Part shown: in pieces, positions 33,036 to 45,363 of the stretch
How the letters are laid out: every line of letters starts with the position of its first letter
Position numbering within the stretch: position 1 is the first letter of the stretch
Translations under genes and position numbers: made by a program
The notes under the pieces: model-generated
The model's input: only the letters and a program-made list of their open reading frames with translations
Told to the model about the DNA's origin: nothing
Database searches by the model: none
DNA from: Lepidodermella squamata
Taxonomy: Eukaryota > Gastrotricha
Direction: 5' to 3'
NCBI GenBank assembly: GCA_047495785.1
Contig: JBLDXI010000015.1
Coordinates: forward strand, 2,480,001-2,544,000
DNA length: 64,000 bases

Positions 33036-33399
33036 CGAAGCCTTTGAGATGAAAACTGTTAGATATATGCCCACTGCCTGGTGCCTTGAGTAATGGGCAC
33101 ACGACAATTTTTTTTGTGAGCAGCTTTTGAATAAGAAAGTTAAATCTTAGTTCAGCTAAGAAGCCTGCACGAATAGCTCAAGCTTTTATTTCACTTATAA
33201 ACACTATATTCGTCATGCGTGAGTCATGCTACTGTTGCGAAAGCGGATGCAGAGTTTTTGAATTTCGCGGAAAAAAAATTCATTTTCATTTACTGAAAAT
33301 TTTAAGTCCTCCACTTATTTGATTATCAGAGATCAGAAGTGCAGCAAATTGTTTTGTTCGCAAAATAACCTTTTACAGCCTCCGACGAAATAATTGCCT
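32537..33399. repeat. 863-bp duplicated block, copy 1
   Basis: Matches 39773-40635 at a constant offset of 7236 bp without indels; the one difference I noticed is at 32586 (G against A). It covers part of exon 2, exon 1 and the upstream flank of PKD-like copy C. Confidence 0.85.
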
Positions 33400-33572
33400 G
33401 TCTGCAACTGTCGAAAAAGAGGATGCAGTGTTATGAAATTGTACAGAAGTAATTTTGATCCGATTTTCTTTCTGATCAGTTCAAGTCTTCTACCTAATTG
33501 ATTATCAGACGGGCAGTGACTTTTGTAACGGAGTTTTGTAACGGAAACTACCTTCGAAAAACGGAAAACGTT

Positions 33573-33767
33573 TTATGTCCTTCCCTTCATCCAAAGCATC
33601 AAGCCGACAGCAATTAAACAAGCCCCGATGAGTGAAAAAATGATGAATTTTATGCGAAACCAGCGCGGTGATTTTGTGCTACGGCAGCACGAAATCGTTT
33701 TAGACATTTGCAAACCAGGCGCCGTTGTAGTTTTGGCAACAGACGCCGACCTAATTCGACTTGCCAA
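33573..33767 (-). CDS. Possible C-terminal exon of a small single-pass membrane protein
   Basis: A 64-codon frame ending with a strong membrane helix (FIIFSLIGACLIAVGLML) and a short basic tail WMKGRT before the stop; the region before it is basic and cysteine-containing. The frame is open upstream to about 33825. No family is recognised. The opposite strand also has an open frame over the same DNA (33628-33834), so at most one is real. Composition favours the minus strand, but support is only the hydrophobic segment and codon-like texture. Confidence 0.25.
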   Translation of the reverse strand: MASRIRSASVAKTTTAPGLQMSKTISCCRSTKSPRWFRIKFIIFSLIGACLIAVGLMLWMKGRT

Positions 33768-34278
33768 TTTGAAGATGGTACTTTTAAATGAGTTCCCGAG
33801 ATTATTTAAATACTTGTCACTTTTCTGTCACTGATTGACTACAACAAATTCGCAGTTCATGGTGGCTTCGTGCTGATGACCAATAAAACCGAGGATCTAT
33901 ACCTACGAGTTTTCCAGTACCTTCGGATGGAACCCGATTTTAGCTACAAGTGACTGTTTTAGACAAGCGGACCAATTTCTTCGTCGAGGGAGGTAAAAAT
34001 AAATTGACCCGCTTGACCAAAAGACGTGTTCGCTTTTTGCTCATGAATATTCAAAATAATTTACAGCCTAAAAATTTGAAATGACGGGGCTCCATTCGAA
34101 TTTGTTCTATAATTAAAATTCAAAAATTTAAAATTAATTGGTTCAAGTTCTAAAGATCGCAAAAAGTAGTGTTTTCCGAGATGCTTCCAAGATGAGATGC
34201 ATCTTTGAAGATGAATTCAGATAATGGATGGCAGCATCTGCTTAAAATTTGATCAAAATTCAACAGAAATAGCACAAA

Positions 34279-35584
34279 AGCCCCTTTTACACTACTACTA
34301 TGCGTATGGTAAATGATGGTAATTGATGGTAATTACTCAATTGTTGAATAACAAGGATTAGCTTGCTTTTCAATTTTTTACAGTTTTATCGATCGCGATT
34401 TAGAGTGAACTAAAAGATGATAAAAACATTTCTTTTATTTTGTGCCTTATTTCGAGAGGCATTAAAATTTTGAGTAAAACTGGATCTGATTCCCGAGCTA
34501 TATTCGTGCCTTAGCATATTTTATCGCGAAAAAATAATCGTGAAAATTAGAGAAGCCCTTGACTTGAAGTACATTTTTTGGAAAAATTGCTTGCTGCATA
34601 ATTTATTCAGGAGCTAATTTTTGAATATTTTTCTCCTGGTTCCAAGGTGTTTATTGACTGCTGACTGCTTTTCCCACGAAAAATTGGCACAAAATAATTT
34701 CAGTGGAACCAAATTTCTAGGAACAATTTCGCTAAAATGCGTTTACCAAATTTTGTCTCATTTCACGATTAATTTGAAAAATCGAAATAAATGATAGGTA
34801 AGTATACTCCGTGATGTTCGGTTTGAGGCATGGGCGTCGATTCAAAAGGCAAATTTACTTCCGCTAAGAATATTTTGAAATCCTTGTTGAAGATGTGTAG
34901 CATTTTGTGAGCTTCTGATTATCAAAAAAATCGTCTTGGGTAAACCGCTTCGTCGGCGCTTCAAGAAATTTTCGCAACTTCGAATTATGGTTTATAACGA
35001 TAATTTTAGAAAGTCAAGAAATCGTCGGAATTTCGGTAATCCATATCAAAGGGACTCCTCAAAATATTCCCGAAAATTGTCTGATTTTTAGCCTGATTTC
35101 CTGTCATTTTTCTGTTAATTAATAAAGAAATTATATTAAAAAAATTGGATAGGCATCAATTTTTTGAATAAGAAGAGTGGCAGTTATTTTTCAGTTTCTC
35201 CAACGAAGAGTAAAAAATGCGGCAATTATCGAACCTTGATCGGAAAATAAGGAAGTTCGTTATATCGGTTCCGTTAAAATTGATTAATATGCTAAATTAT
35301 TTCGGTTTTCATTCCTGAACATAGCCTAGGAAAATAAATTCTCCATATTCAGAATTATTGGTTGTATTTCCCTCAATTTATTAAGTAATCCGAGGCCATA
35401 TTTCGAAGGTCATAACGTGAACTCGAATAAACGCTATGAATAAAAACGAATCTGTTAAAAATCGAAAGCAGCAAATTCTTCATTTTGCTGTGTTACTCAC
35501 TCACCATCTGTTGTCACACAATCATTTGTAATTACCATCATTTACCATCATTTACCATTCGAATGGTGTAGTGTAAAAGGGGCT
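34279..35584. mobile_element. Non-autonomous DNA transposon with AGCCCCTTTTACACTAC ends
   Basis: 17-bp perfect terminal inverted repeats: AGCCCCTTTTACACTAC at 34279-34295 and its reverse complement at 35568-35584. Internal to each end are TGGTAAATGATGGTAA repeats, again inverted. Possible AAA target duplication. The 1.3-kb interior encodes nothing recognisable. Confidence 0.75.
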
Positions 35585-36101
35585 AAATTGGGGTGGAAAG
35601 TAATGACATGATTAATCTCATTCAATATGAAACAATGAACTTTGCTCCTAATTAGTCTGACTTCAGTTTTTCGTTTCCGAAAACTTCTTAGTGCGGCGTC
35701 CTATCTACGTCACATGGCCTTATTGGCTAATAGATTGCCGATTCAGGATTATTGAAACTTGTTTTCGCTGGTAAGGAGTTATCAGCCTATTTATTGCACT
35801 ACAACGCCCTATAGGCGAAAAATCGAAAAATCACAGCAAATAAACACAAGGCAGTTAGATATGTGGTAAGGTTTAGTAAAGATGGCTCCACAATTGAATG
35901 CTTCACAGCCGTCAACTAATCGGCTCGACTTGGCAAGCTTCACAGCCGATGCATGGGGTATATATAATTAAGCGATTGACATAATCAAGTTTACAGTGGC
36001 GTCTTGCATCTAATAGACTTGACCGGTTGCTTCTCATTCGCTAGCTGCTTCTATCTCTTCATTCGGGATCGCATTTTCATTCTTGTGACCTGTCCACTGA
36101 C

Positions 36102-36368
36102 CTAACGGTGCTTTGCGGTGCCGCCGCGGCGGGGTTCTCTCTTATTGCCACGGGCCTCAGGAATGAGTATTCCTCTTGCCGCCGCATAGAGATGGCTATC
36201 AACGACTCCCATGCGAGCAGCCTCCTCGTGGTCAGCTTCACTCGCTGCCTCTGATGCGCTCCAAACAGCAGCAGATACCTGAGACGACAGAACAATTCAT
36301 TAATCCGGAATAAATATCACACAAGCGAAACTCACAGCAAGAAGCGTGAAGAAGAGTAGTTTGTTCAT
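36102..36368 (-). CDS. Small secreted peptide precursor, novel
   Basis: Two exons, 36368-36336 and 36278-36102, joined at phase 0 across a 57-bp intron (donor GCT|GTGAGT, acceptor GTCTCAG), encode 69 residues. The N terminus is a signal peptide, MNKLLFFTLLAVSAAVWSAS. Next comes an acidic stretch (EAASEADHEE), then ARMGVVDSHLYAAARGILIP, and a basic tail with dibasic sites (NKREPRRGG...KHR). The layout (signal, acidic spacer, basic end) is that of a neuropeptide or defence-peptide precursor. It has no cysteines, so it is not a disulfide-knotted peptide. A TATA-like CTATTTAATA lies about 75 bp upstream of the ATG. I recognise no family. Its position in an intergenic gap of the kinase array suggests an independent gene. 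The intron call depends on the signal-peptide reading. Confidence 0.55.
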
Positions 36369-37612
36369 TCTGTGGACTAAATACCAAGATAAAGTCAAGT
36401 TCAAATATAATGAAGTTTTGATACCATCAGCCGATATTAAATAGCCGCCAGCTCGTGGAGCCTTGCCACCTGTTCAAATTCGGGTTCAATTGCTCCCACT
36501 ACGCGGTTGTGATGAATTATCTCTTTAGTGACGTAGCTAACTTACTTCCCGTGAATATTTCTAATAATTTATCTAAAAGCAAACAATTCGCGCCGTATTG
36601 ACTCTCTGTCTAGACGTGTAAAAAACTGTCTAGACAACGGCATGAAAAATATTAGTTAATGAATAATGGTCAAATGTTGACAATTTTTACGATTCATCTC
36701 CCTCTCCTCCTTCTCTCCGCTACAGTCCTTATGTTACCCTCTTTTCTTTCCGTTTCTTTTTTCTATCTGTTTATGTTATATCCGCTTATAATTCATGTCT
36801 GCGGCCTCCTGTTCCGCCGTGCTTCAAGTTTATTTCTGCCTTCTCACCTCGTCTACCACTAGCATTCCTCTTATCCTTCACCTTCTCCCTGACCGTTAAA
36901 CCTTACGCAGCCGATAATTTCGATCATATGCCTCCCCAATAGTGTAGTCCGTGCACTGTCTAAGACAAGCGCGTGTCCCCGTTGTGCCGGCGCCTTACTT
37001 GTCATGTCTGTTATGTAGTTAAGGACCCGTGGGTCGACCCGCCTGGGTCGAGTCGGGCCCGGTCGGGTTTGGGTCCAACATTTTGGACCCGGGGCCAACT
37101 CTCAGGGACTGTTACGGGAGAGGCTTAGAACATGACAATTCAATGTTAAGAGCACCTGATGCTGAAACTAGTATGTTTGGAAAATGTGCTGAAATCAGCT
37201 GGGCCAATAGGGCGATTTCGACCACATTTTGCACAGCCTTAACGGTGATGGATAGGGACAAGCGGGTTTCTAGATCGCGACCCCTAAAACCTCTAGAAAT
37301 GTTGTCAAATGTTTTTTCTACCGGAGATAAATAAGTCGGCCAAGTAAAGGTTAAGACACACATCTATGAATTGATAAATTTTAGCACAGGATAAAAAAAT
37401 GTATAGCAATAATAAAATTATTATTACCCCAATTTTACGAAGTACTTCGTGACTCTTCAACTACAAAAAATCGATGACTCATGAGATGCAGAAACATTTT
37501 CCATAAAAATGATAGTTTTTCACATCCATGAAATAATATGAGTAATCTAAATAGAAGAAACAACAAATTCAGAGTTTAATTCAGTGGTCAGTGGTCAATT
37601 TCATGAATGTTT
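36369..37612. other. Spacer between small peptide gene and kinase D copy
   Basis: Promoter side of the peptide gene, then pyrimidine-rich sequence at 36690-36890 and GGGTC-rich sequence at 37025-37100. No supported gene. Confidence 0.5.
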
Positions 37613-40271
37613 TCAAGGCTTTGCGCCGACTTCCTGCCACGGCGGTAGGCCGTAGTTTGCGATGAACTGCCTCATTTTATCGTCGATACCCAGATTCGAA
37701 AGCCAATGCGAAGGCATTATCTCTCCTCTAAGCGCCGCTTCCTCCTTCAAACGTTGCTCGAACGCTTTCAAATCTGACCAAAATTGGTAGGTTGCGAGGT
37801 TGATGTCCATGAACCATGGCGCCATTCTGGCTCGTTGTATCACCCCGCGACGCCGCTGGGTCGACAAACTCAGCATTTCACGCACCAGGGTCCGCGCCGG
37901 TTGAGTGATATCTGCGCTCCAACGGTGGGGCGAAAATAGGTATTCGTCGTTGGAAACTTGTTTGATGATATCACCCTTTGTGTTGTATGGGAAAATACCA
38001 GTGAGGAAGATGTAGATAACTACTCCGGCTGACCACGTGTCGACAGTTAGGTCAAAGGCGGCTCTTTCACCCGGGCGCACTACGGCCTCTGGTGGGACGT
38101 AGTTCGGGGTACCAATTTGCGATCCACCTTGATAAACCGAGCCGTCATTCAAAACTGGAGTCAAATGTCAAATTATTTAACAAATTACACAAATTGAAAC
38201 TAATAATTCAGCTTACTTTTTGAGTAACCGAAATCGCATAATTTGATCTGAAAAAAGTAGGCAGTCACGATTTCCGCCACAAAAATTGAGGGTTCAGTAT
38301 TTAGTTCAGTCCCGGCAATGTCCAGCTTGCAGAGAAGAGAAGGCGTAGATCTCGAAAAAATCCCACCGCCCCCCCCCCCCCCCCTCTACATCTCTCTCTC
38401 TCTCTCTCCCTTATCGCGATCCCTCAGCTGGAGAGTTCCACGCCCGAAAAACCACAGGGTGTCCCTTAGGCAGGCCTTGTCAATCGTGGCGATTTACCCC
38501 AAATTTTCAATTTTTAAAATGACAGCAGCCGCCCAGATTTCAGCCGAACGATTTCATGAAAATGTGTGGAGTAGTACTTTAAATGACGGGGAATCGTCAC
38601 TCCGAGGCATGACTGAGCCACAAAATCGAAAATTAAATATTGCGTATCGAATGGACTTGACCCCGTTTACCAGCCCTACCCTTGGGTCCGGAAATCCATG
38701 ACTAGATCGACGATCCTACTTCGCACATGGATTCACTGTAAAAAATCTCTGGCTATATGGCAGTTGGTATTTAGCCACTTTGGGTATTTACTGTTTCACA
38801 ATTTCGAATAAAATAGGATAAATAGCCAAATATATTTAACTTTGAGAGGAATCCAATTAATGTTCCATATTTTGCTTTAATGATAATTACAGGATGAAAT
38901 ATACTCATTTAATATGGAACTGCGATAGCGATGTTTTTGGCCCAAGAGTGAGAAAAAAAAGTTGCGCAAAACAGCAACCTTGCTCATTTTCAAATACAAT
39001 TTTTTGGTTAATTACCCAAACTAACTTCATTTGGCTAAATAGTCCGCGTAAAATAATTTGAAGGGCTAAATAGGAGGTTCTATGGGGGTTTTTTATCCAA
39101 ACAATTATATGGGCTCGAGTGGCTAATTAGCGGATATATAGCCAGAGATTTTTTACAGTGTTAAGAATTACCTGCGCAAATGGATGATTTGTAACCAGCA
39201 ATATGTTTTCTGGCTGAAATGAATACATTAATAATTGCAAGTTCTTTCGTGCTCTAAATTGGAAACCTTAAGGTCACAATGAGCCACATTTTTATTCTGG
39301 AGGTAAGACAAGGCGCAAATCATTTGATACGCGTAAAATTTGGCCATTCGCTCGTCCAATTTCCTATTCGGTTGCGACAAAATAAGATTCAGCATGCTAT
39401 AGAATAAATTACAATATTAAAAGCATTTATCAAATAAATGACACAATTTACTCGCCACCATGAAGCCTCTCCGAAACGATATAAAACTTATCGACAGCTG
39501 TGTGAAGCCCGAAAACCCGGATAATACCAGGGTGTTCTAATTCCAGCGTTATTTTCGCCTCGCCGATGACCTGTTTCGCCCGAATTCGCACCTGGTCGAT
39601 AGCTTTAATCGCTACTTCAATACCATTCGACCGACTGCGGGCTGAATACACGACGCCAAATTGGCCGAAGCCCAACACGGTATCGTCCAACTGGTATAAA
39701 TCGTGTAGGTTGAAATTTGGATCCTTCGCCAGTGGCTGAATACAGAATTGGCGGATGTGTTCCATCCAATTGATGGACAGCTCATTTTCTGGGACGGTGG
39801 AGTTATCGCCAACGTAGTAAACAGCACCTGTTAGTCTTATGACGAAAACATGACGCCAACCAGTTTCGGTTTCTTGATCGACGTAAATAATCCGATCGAT
39901 CTATTAAAGGAAACAAATGAATCAGGCATAGGGTGAAATATTGAAATTTTTGGATTATATGAAAAATGAACGTTCAAATTAATTTGCTATCAATTTACCG
40001 GAATTTCCTCAAACGGAGGGCTATTAGGATCCTCAGATGTGTAAATGGAAATCGCTCGATAACTGAGGCGCCAGAATGCCAAAACAGGCTGTTGATTTCG
40101 AATCTTGCTGTATTTTACCCAGCTGCATAAAATGGTATCGGCAAGGTATTGGTTGAACGGTTGCATTAACTGAGCTCTCAACAATTGGTGGTACGGCTGT
40201 AGGGGAATGTCCTCGCCATAGGAGGGAAATCTCGCCCCTGCGGGTGTTTGATCGAACACGCCTGTCTCCAT
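37613..40271 (-). CDS. Short protein kinase D-like kinase D
   Basis: Fourth member, 488 residues. Exons 40271-39999, 39900-39452, 39396-39267, 39213-39172, 38247-38217 and 38154-37613, with exon lengths identical to kinase B (273, 449, 130, 42, 31, 542). Start at METGVFDQTPAGARF, aligned with B and C. PH domain then kinase: VLGFGQFGVVYSA, VAIKAID, HCDLKPENILL, LCDFGYSK, GTPNYVPPEAVV, DTWSAGVVIYIFL, and PWFMDINLATYQFWSDLKAFE. All catalytic residues are intact, so it is probably functional, unlike copy C, with which it shares a nearly identical first exon and 5' flank. Intron 4 is 924 bp because it carries a MITE and a poly-C/CT tract. No C1 domains. Confidence 0.85.
38373..38409. repeat. Poly-C and CT simple repeat
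   Basis: A run of C bases followed by CTCTCTCTCTCT inside intron 4 of kinase D. Confidence 0.8.
38734..39160. mobile_element. MITE with 25-bp perfect inverted ends
   Basis: Left end 38734-38758 begins CACTGTAAAAAATCTCTGGC; right end 39136-39160 is its exact reverse complement. 427 bp, no coding capacity, inserted in intron 4 of PKD-like kinase D, ending 11 bp before exon 4. Confidence 0.85.
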
Positions 40272-40635
40272 CGAAGCCTTTGAGATGAAAACTGTTAGAT
40301 ATATGCCCACTGCCTGGTGCCTTGAGTAATGGGCACACGACAATTTTTTTTGTGAGCAGCTTTTGAATAAGAAAGTTAAATCTTAGTTCAGCTAAGAAGC
40401 CTGCACGAATAGCTCAAGCTTTTATTTCACTTATAAACACTATATTCGTCATGCGTGAGTCATGCTACTGTTGCGAAAGCGGATGCAGAGTTTTTGAATT
40501 TCGCGGAAAAAAAATTCATTTTCATTTACTGAAAATTTTAAGTCCTCCACTTATTTGATTATCAGAGATCAGAAGTGCAGCAAATTGTTTTGTTCGCAAA
40601 ATAACCTTTTACAGCCTCCGACGAAATAATTGCCT
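39773..40635. repeat. 863-bp duplicated block, copy 2
   Basis: Partner of 32537-33399. It includes exon 1, part of exon 2 and the upstream flank of kinase D. Confidence 0.85.
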
Positions 40636-40788
40636 ATTCACAGTAAACACGCTGTGGTTTCTCATGGGCCACCAAGTCTCGTGACTGTAGGCTCATTTTT
40701 AGTGTGAATTACGCACTGTTTCCAAGAAAGCAAACCGCATTATTGACAATTTTCATTTTATTTACCTCCTTAAATCAATTCAATGTCC

Positions 40789-42123
40789 TCAATGTCCAGA
40801 CAGTATAAGAATCGATATGGTCGTACTAGTTGATAGCATAACAGCAAGAAAAACCGTGAAAAACACCATGTCGTAAAACCTGACCCGAGTGACATCCAAC
40901 GTAATGCATTTAAACATCTTGATCCTGATTAGCTCATTCGCAGCTTTGCTCTGGGCGTACGCACATGATAAGAGTGAATAAACAGTCGAACCCAGTCCAA
41001 GAGTTAACTGAATCGTAATGACTAATAACAGAAGAACAGTCTCCGATGTCTCCGGAATGCTTGAGTGAATCAATTGTTGCATTAACATGAAGGCCATTAG
41101 AATCGTAGCGCAGTAGATTGGCCTATTGGACTCTCCACTAGGCATGCCAACAAAGGCGGCTTGCAGAACTCCAAGAGCAAAGCATGGAAGTATGATTCCA
41201 GTCACATACGTATCCGTCTTCCGCTTCAGGCCGAAAGTAAAAATTGTCCTGCAGTACGTTTTGTTCGGGAGGGAGTAATATGTCATAGACCGTATGCGGG
41301 ACCAATTTCCGTTGAGAAGCCATCGCGATGAGTCCGAAATTAGTTCTTCAGGGTAAATGTAAATGTCATTCCGATAAGAGTCGACCAACCGCTGAAAAAT
41401 GTCGATTTTTCAAGCAGATTAAGAAAGAATTCTTAAATTACTTGATCAAGAAGAAATTCAAACATTATGTGACACTTTTGTTCATCGAACGGGAAATGGC
41501 GCAGATTCAGATCACCTTGATTTGAGAGAGAAATGAATCCCTTTGGAAGCAATGAGTCAAATTTTCCTTACAGTGAGTTTCGTACTTGATGACAGTTGTC
41601 CATTTGACTTTGCCATCGGGTAAGATATAAACATAACTGTAAGCTGCCATCCTGTTAGGAATAAGGTAGGAATTTCAACAGAATGCAAGCGATTTTCAAG
41701 TGTTTACTCCTCGCTAAGCATGATGTAAATTCCAGCCGAATTAACGATCATCACCGGGGCTCGCCAAACATTACTAGCAGATTCTGCAACCTGATCAACC
41801 ACAGCGAATGCTGGATTGCTTTCCCACACTCTTCGAACGCAATCAATCGTCCAGTACATACTCATTCGTCCGATAAGAGATAGCTTTTCCTTCATCTCGT
41901 CGAGTTCAATGAATCTCAAGGGCGTGAATGAGAGTTGAACTATAAGTTTTTCCCGATAGTCTTTTACAGGTCTCGTTGTGGAGGAGAGGTGGCATTGGGC
42001 GAATAACTGTTCCCGAACTAACTCTTCTTGTGAAAGGGTCGGAGATATGTCTGGTGAATGTTGAGATTTCATGATAGGAACTGTAAGAATCAGGTGAAAA
42101 TAGAAAATACGATCCATATGCAT
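40789..42123 (-). CDS. Cys-loop ligand-gated ion channel subunit A (nAChR-like)
   Basis: Pentameric ligand-gated channel subunit, probably cation-selective. Exons 42123-41708, 41651-41572, 41515-41442 and 41391-40789 (phases 2, 1, 0) give 390 residues. Start at MHMDRIFYF, which yields a signal peptide. The Cys-loop spans the intron at 41516-41571 and reads C-DLNLRHFPFDEQK-C, exactly 13 residues between the cysteines, which fixes the splice sites. M1 contains YVTGIILPCFALGVL; M2 is preceded by PSGESNRP and ends HSSIPETSE, like the SGEK...IPxTS of nicotinic subunits, with the glutamate of cation channels kept. The vicinal cysteine pair of alpha subunits is absent (only one C in NKTYC). The M3-M4 loop is very short (about 25 residues). 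Near-duplicate of subunit B at 54266. Ligand unknown. Confidence 0.82.
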
Positions 42124-42439
42124 TTTCCAATTCTGAGACAATTATATGATGTCTTTTTCTTCGTTCTGTTTTCTTGGACAAAATCCTTATTTGCTCACTT
42201 TTCAAGTTTGCCAGAGGGAAATATTTGAAAATTTTGGAATGCATTTAAGTATGGTGATGTCATAGATGTTTTGTCCTGTCAGTAATTGCTCAATCGATTT
42301 GTGAGTCTGAGTAGATGCAGTGATTCAAAGGAATTGAGGAGAAATTACGTGATGGTGTGGCGATCGAAGCTTTTTTTACGGTAAATATAGGATTGGATTT
42401 TTATTGCTGCCTGCTACTCGCTGAGTTTCAATTCAAGCA

Positions 42440-42486
42440 GAGCCGAAATGTATCGATTTCACAAATCAGTTATCTTTCCGATATCA
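42440..42486 (-). repeat. Dispersed ~55-bp motif, copy 3
   Basis: The reverse strand reads ATATCGGAAAGATAACTGAT then TTGTGAAATCGATA. Confidence 0.65.
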
Positions 42487-44971
42487 AGCGCCTTGAAATC
42501 CAATATCGACTTCCTACAGGTAGCCATCGAAATCTCAAAGATTGGAGATAAACTTGTTGTATGGTGAAACATAACCAAAAAGCCACAGCCTTAGTTTTCA
42601 CAGTTTAGTGATCCGATGAAATCCCTATACACAACTGAATGCTTGTCGAACCTGTAAAAATATGCTAAAAATTGCGACATTCTGCGTCCGAGCAATCAAA
42701 TATTACTACCCAATTCACATCAATTTTTCCTTGCTTTATCAATGAGCTGGGCTCTAAATCCGGTTTTCAGTCGAACAACGTTGGACGAAGCGAGCTTTAT
42801 AGCTATTTTTGAAGATGTTTTCTGAAAGAGCGACCAAAGGAGTGAATTGAATCGCCGCAACTTTGCAGTTGAATGAAAATCATCTGGCTCGGCGACCCAC
42901 GGAAAAAAGGTCTCGTGTTCGCCCAAAATTATCCGCTAATTTTCCATAGTTACCGTAATTTGGGGTGATTTTGGTTAGTGGGTGACATTAGCATTTAGCA
43001 TACGTTTTTGCGATCGACTTTCAATCAATAAAATCTTCGCAAATTGACTAGCTAACCCCGTCAATATGTATTAATAGTTCCCCAGGGGAGGCCTGTTTCG
43101 AGAAGATCACATAACAAGCCGAGGCGCAGTTATGTTATCATCGAGAAACAGGCCGGACCGTGGGAGATATTTTACATATTGCCCGAAGGAGACAGCTATC
43201 ACCGTTCTCGAGAAACAGGGGTTTGAGTGCGTCAAAATCCACATAGTTCACATAATTCGCTGCATATTAAAAAACCGAGGGGACGAATTTGTAAACAATA
43301 AAAAATCCATTTTAATTATGAAAGCTAGATGATTTCGCATTAATAAACTCTGAATCTGAGGTTTCTGAATTGAAACGCATTTAGACGATGAAAAAGCCGG
43401 GCCAATTTCTGAGTTAGCAAATTGCTGATGACACGTTCAGCAGCTGCACATGTGATTCTCGTGCATGCAGTAGTGGGAAAATAGGCCTTGAAAAAATTGA
43501 AATTATTGAAACTCGTCTCCGCATTCGTTGCACTCGGCTGCGCCTCGTTTCACTCATGCTTCGACTCGTTTCAAGTTTTGATCTGACAGATTTCATTTTG
43601 TTTCTGGCCGGTTTTACCCGCCTGTGACAGTGTAAGGCAGTTGCTGGTCACGTTTATTTAGCGGAATGAAGAAACTAGTTGTCGTTCATTCATCTCGCTT
43701 CGCTCGACTTAATTAATTAAGAATTAATTGTTGCTTTCTCGCTTTGCTCGGTGCCTCGCTACGCTCGTCCCAAAATCCTTGCCCCGTAATGCTCGCTTTT
43801 ACGGCGAGGCAAGGATTTTGGATCATATGGCTCGCTTCGCTCGCATTTTAAAAAATCCGCCTTAAACTGTCAATATGTGAAGTTTTCCCCTGGGGGAATT
43901 ATGTAACATAATTGAAATATGTGAGCTGTCCCCTAGGGTAATATGGATGTCGGCGGAAAGCCAGTAACGAGTAGAAACAGGTAGTGCAGTCAACGCAACT
44001 ATCAGGTACAAGGATGAATTGTAGTGGACAGGTAACGGTGGTCAAAGTCACCCGAAACACATTTTAGATGCTGATGGGGTGACGTTGTGCCACTCAACTA
44101 TCGAAGCCGATAACATAAAGACCCCATGAGTGGGATACCGTTGGATAGCCTGTAAAAAGAGTGGTTCGAAAATGACATTCGATATCGATTTCGATCGGAT
44201 GGATTCCTTTGGTTAGTCACACAAATTCTCCTGGAAATCGGACTTTTTAAAATTCCCCTTACTTTACCTGTCATATTTGAGGTGCCAAAGTCACCCCAAA
44301 TTACGGTAGTCAACGCGTTTGAAATTTTGAAAACGTTTGAATTTTTAAAATCGCAGGAAAATTGGCAACCTTCCAGCAAGCATGCAAGAAACTTTCTGTG
44401 GAGTTTTCGAACAAACTTTTCAGTCTTTGCCTCTAACGGATTTCGCTGCCGATAATTGCAGACGTAAGTTGCATTGATTAAACATTAAAACTGTCACATC
44501 TAATATTTTATATCTGATCCAAAAAGCAGTAAGTCCGTTAGAGAGTCATCGACAATTTAAAATCTTGAAACTGTCTATAGCCTTCCCATACAATTAATGG
44601 TTCTCTGATTCTTTGAATTTTTGAAAATTAGCAGCCGTTGACAGACAAAAATCGATATTGCAGGCACTTGCTAGTAATATTCACTCGCTCAATCAAAGAG
44701 TTGAATTTCTTAATTATTCATTGAGCGTCAATCAAACACACACGCAGAAATTAACCACAACCGCAAATTTCATTGATGACGCTTGTCGTGTGAGAAGATA
44801 CAAACAGCAGCCGCCGGTCAACGACTGAGCTGCTGCTGCAAATGGAAAGCCGCCGCCGCCTGCCTTCCCCTTTATCAGTCTAGGCCTTGCGCACGCGTGT
44901 TACTTAGTTTTAGATATCACACACGACCTTTCTGCAGCCATTTTACCTAACAAAGCGCACTGCTATAGTGA

Positions 44972-44990
44972 TAATAATAATAATAATAAT
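44972..44990. repeat. Short (AAT)n microsatellite
   Basis: Six consecutive AAT units. Confidence 0.8.
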
Positions 44991-45363
44991 ACGGCCTTTA
45001 CATCAGGCCATTCATAATACAGTTATTTACTACAAATACAACCCAACTGATATATAAGCGTTTGCATACATATACAACACATTTATTATTGACAAAGATA
45101 CACGACGCAGTCGTGACGAGTATGAAAATAGTGCCTATTCACGTTATATTTTGCTTTAATTCACTCGATTCTGACATTACTCAAATGCGCTTTGTCATAG
45201 GTGTTTTCAATCTCATAATGCCGGCCGGGTAAAAACTAAAAAAATTGCCGGAAAAAAACTAAAATTTGTCCTTGTCCGAAAATAGGGTATATTTGCTTTT
45301 ACCCCTTTATCTCAAATTTTATCATTGTTTTCTTCATTTTTGTCGAGGCTAGTTTAAAAAGAT

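Larger units (their letters stand above)
33400..36101. other. Spacer with a short membrane-protein frame and a MITE
   Basis: Contains a repeat of the kinase B upstream flank (about 33400-33480), the frame at 33573-33767 and the element at 34279-35584. Nothing else supported. Confidence 0.5.
42124..45363. other. Long spacer, no supported gene
   Basis: Contains one minus-strand copy of the dispersed motif (42440-42486), an inverted GGCCTGTTTCGAG/CGAGAAACAGGCC pair at 43093-43155, TCGCTTCGCTCG-rich DNA around 43700-43850, and an AAT simple repeat at about 44972-44990. No exon with recognisable motifs. Confidence 0.45.

Noticed and set aside
33628-33834. Plus-strand frame MSEKMMNF...ATDADLIR, with a further open stretch DYNKFAVHGGFVL nearby
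   Set aside because: The two parts are in different frames without splice sites, and the frame overlaps a more protein-like minus-strand one.
36077-36295. 72-codon frame starting MFCRLRYLLLF on the minus strand
   Set aside because: A shadow in another frame of the second exon of the small secreted peptide gene; it has no signal or splice logic of its own.
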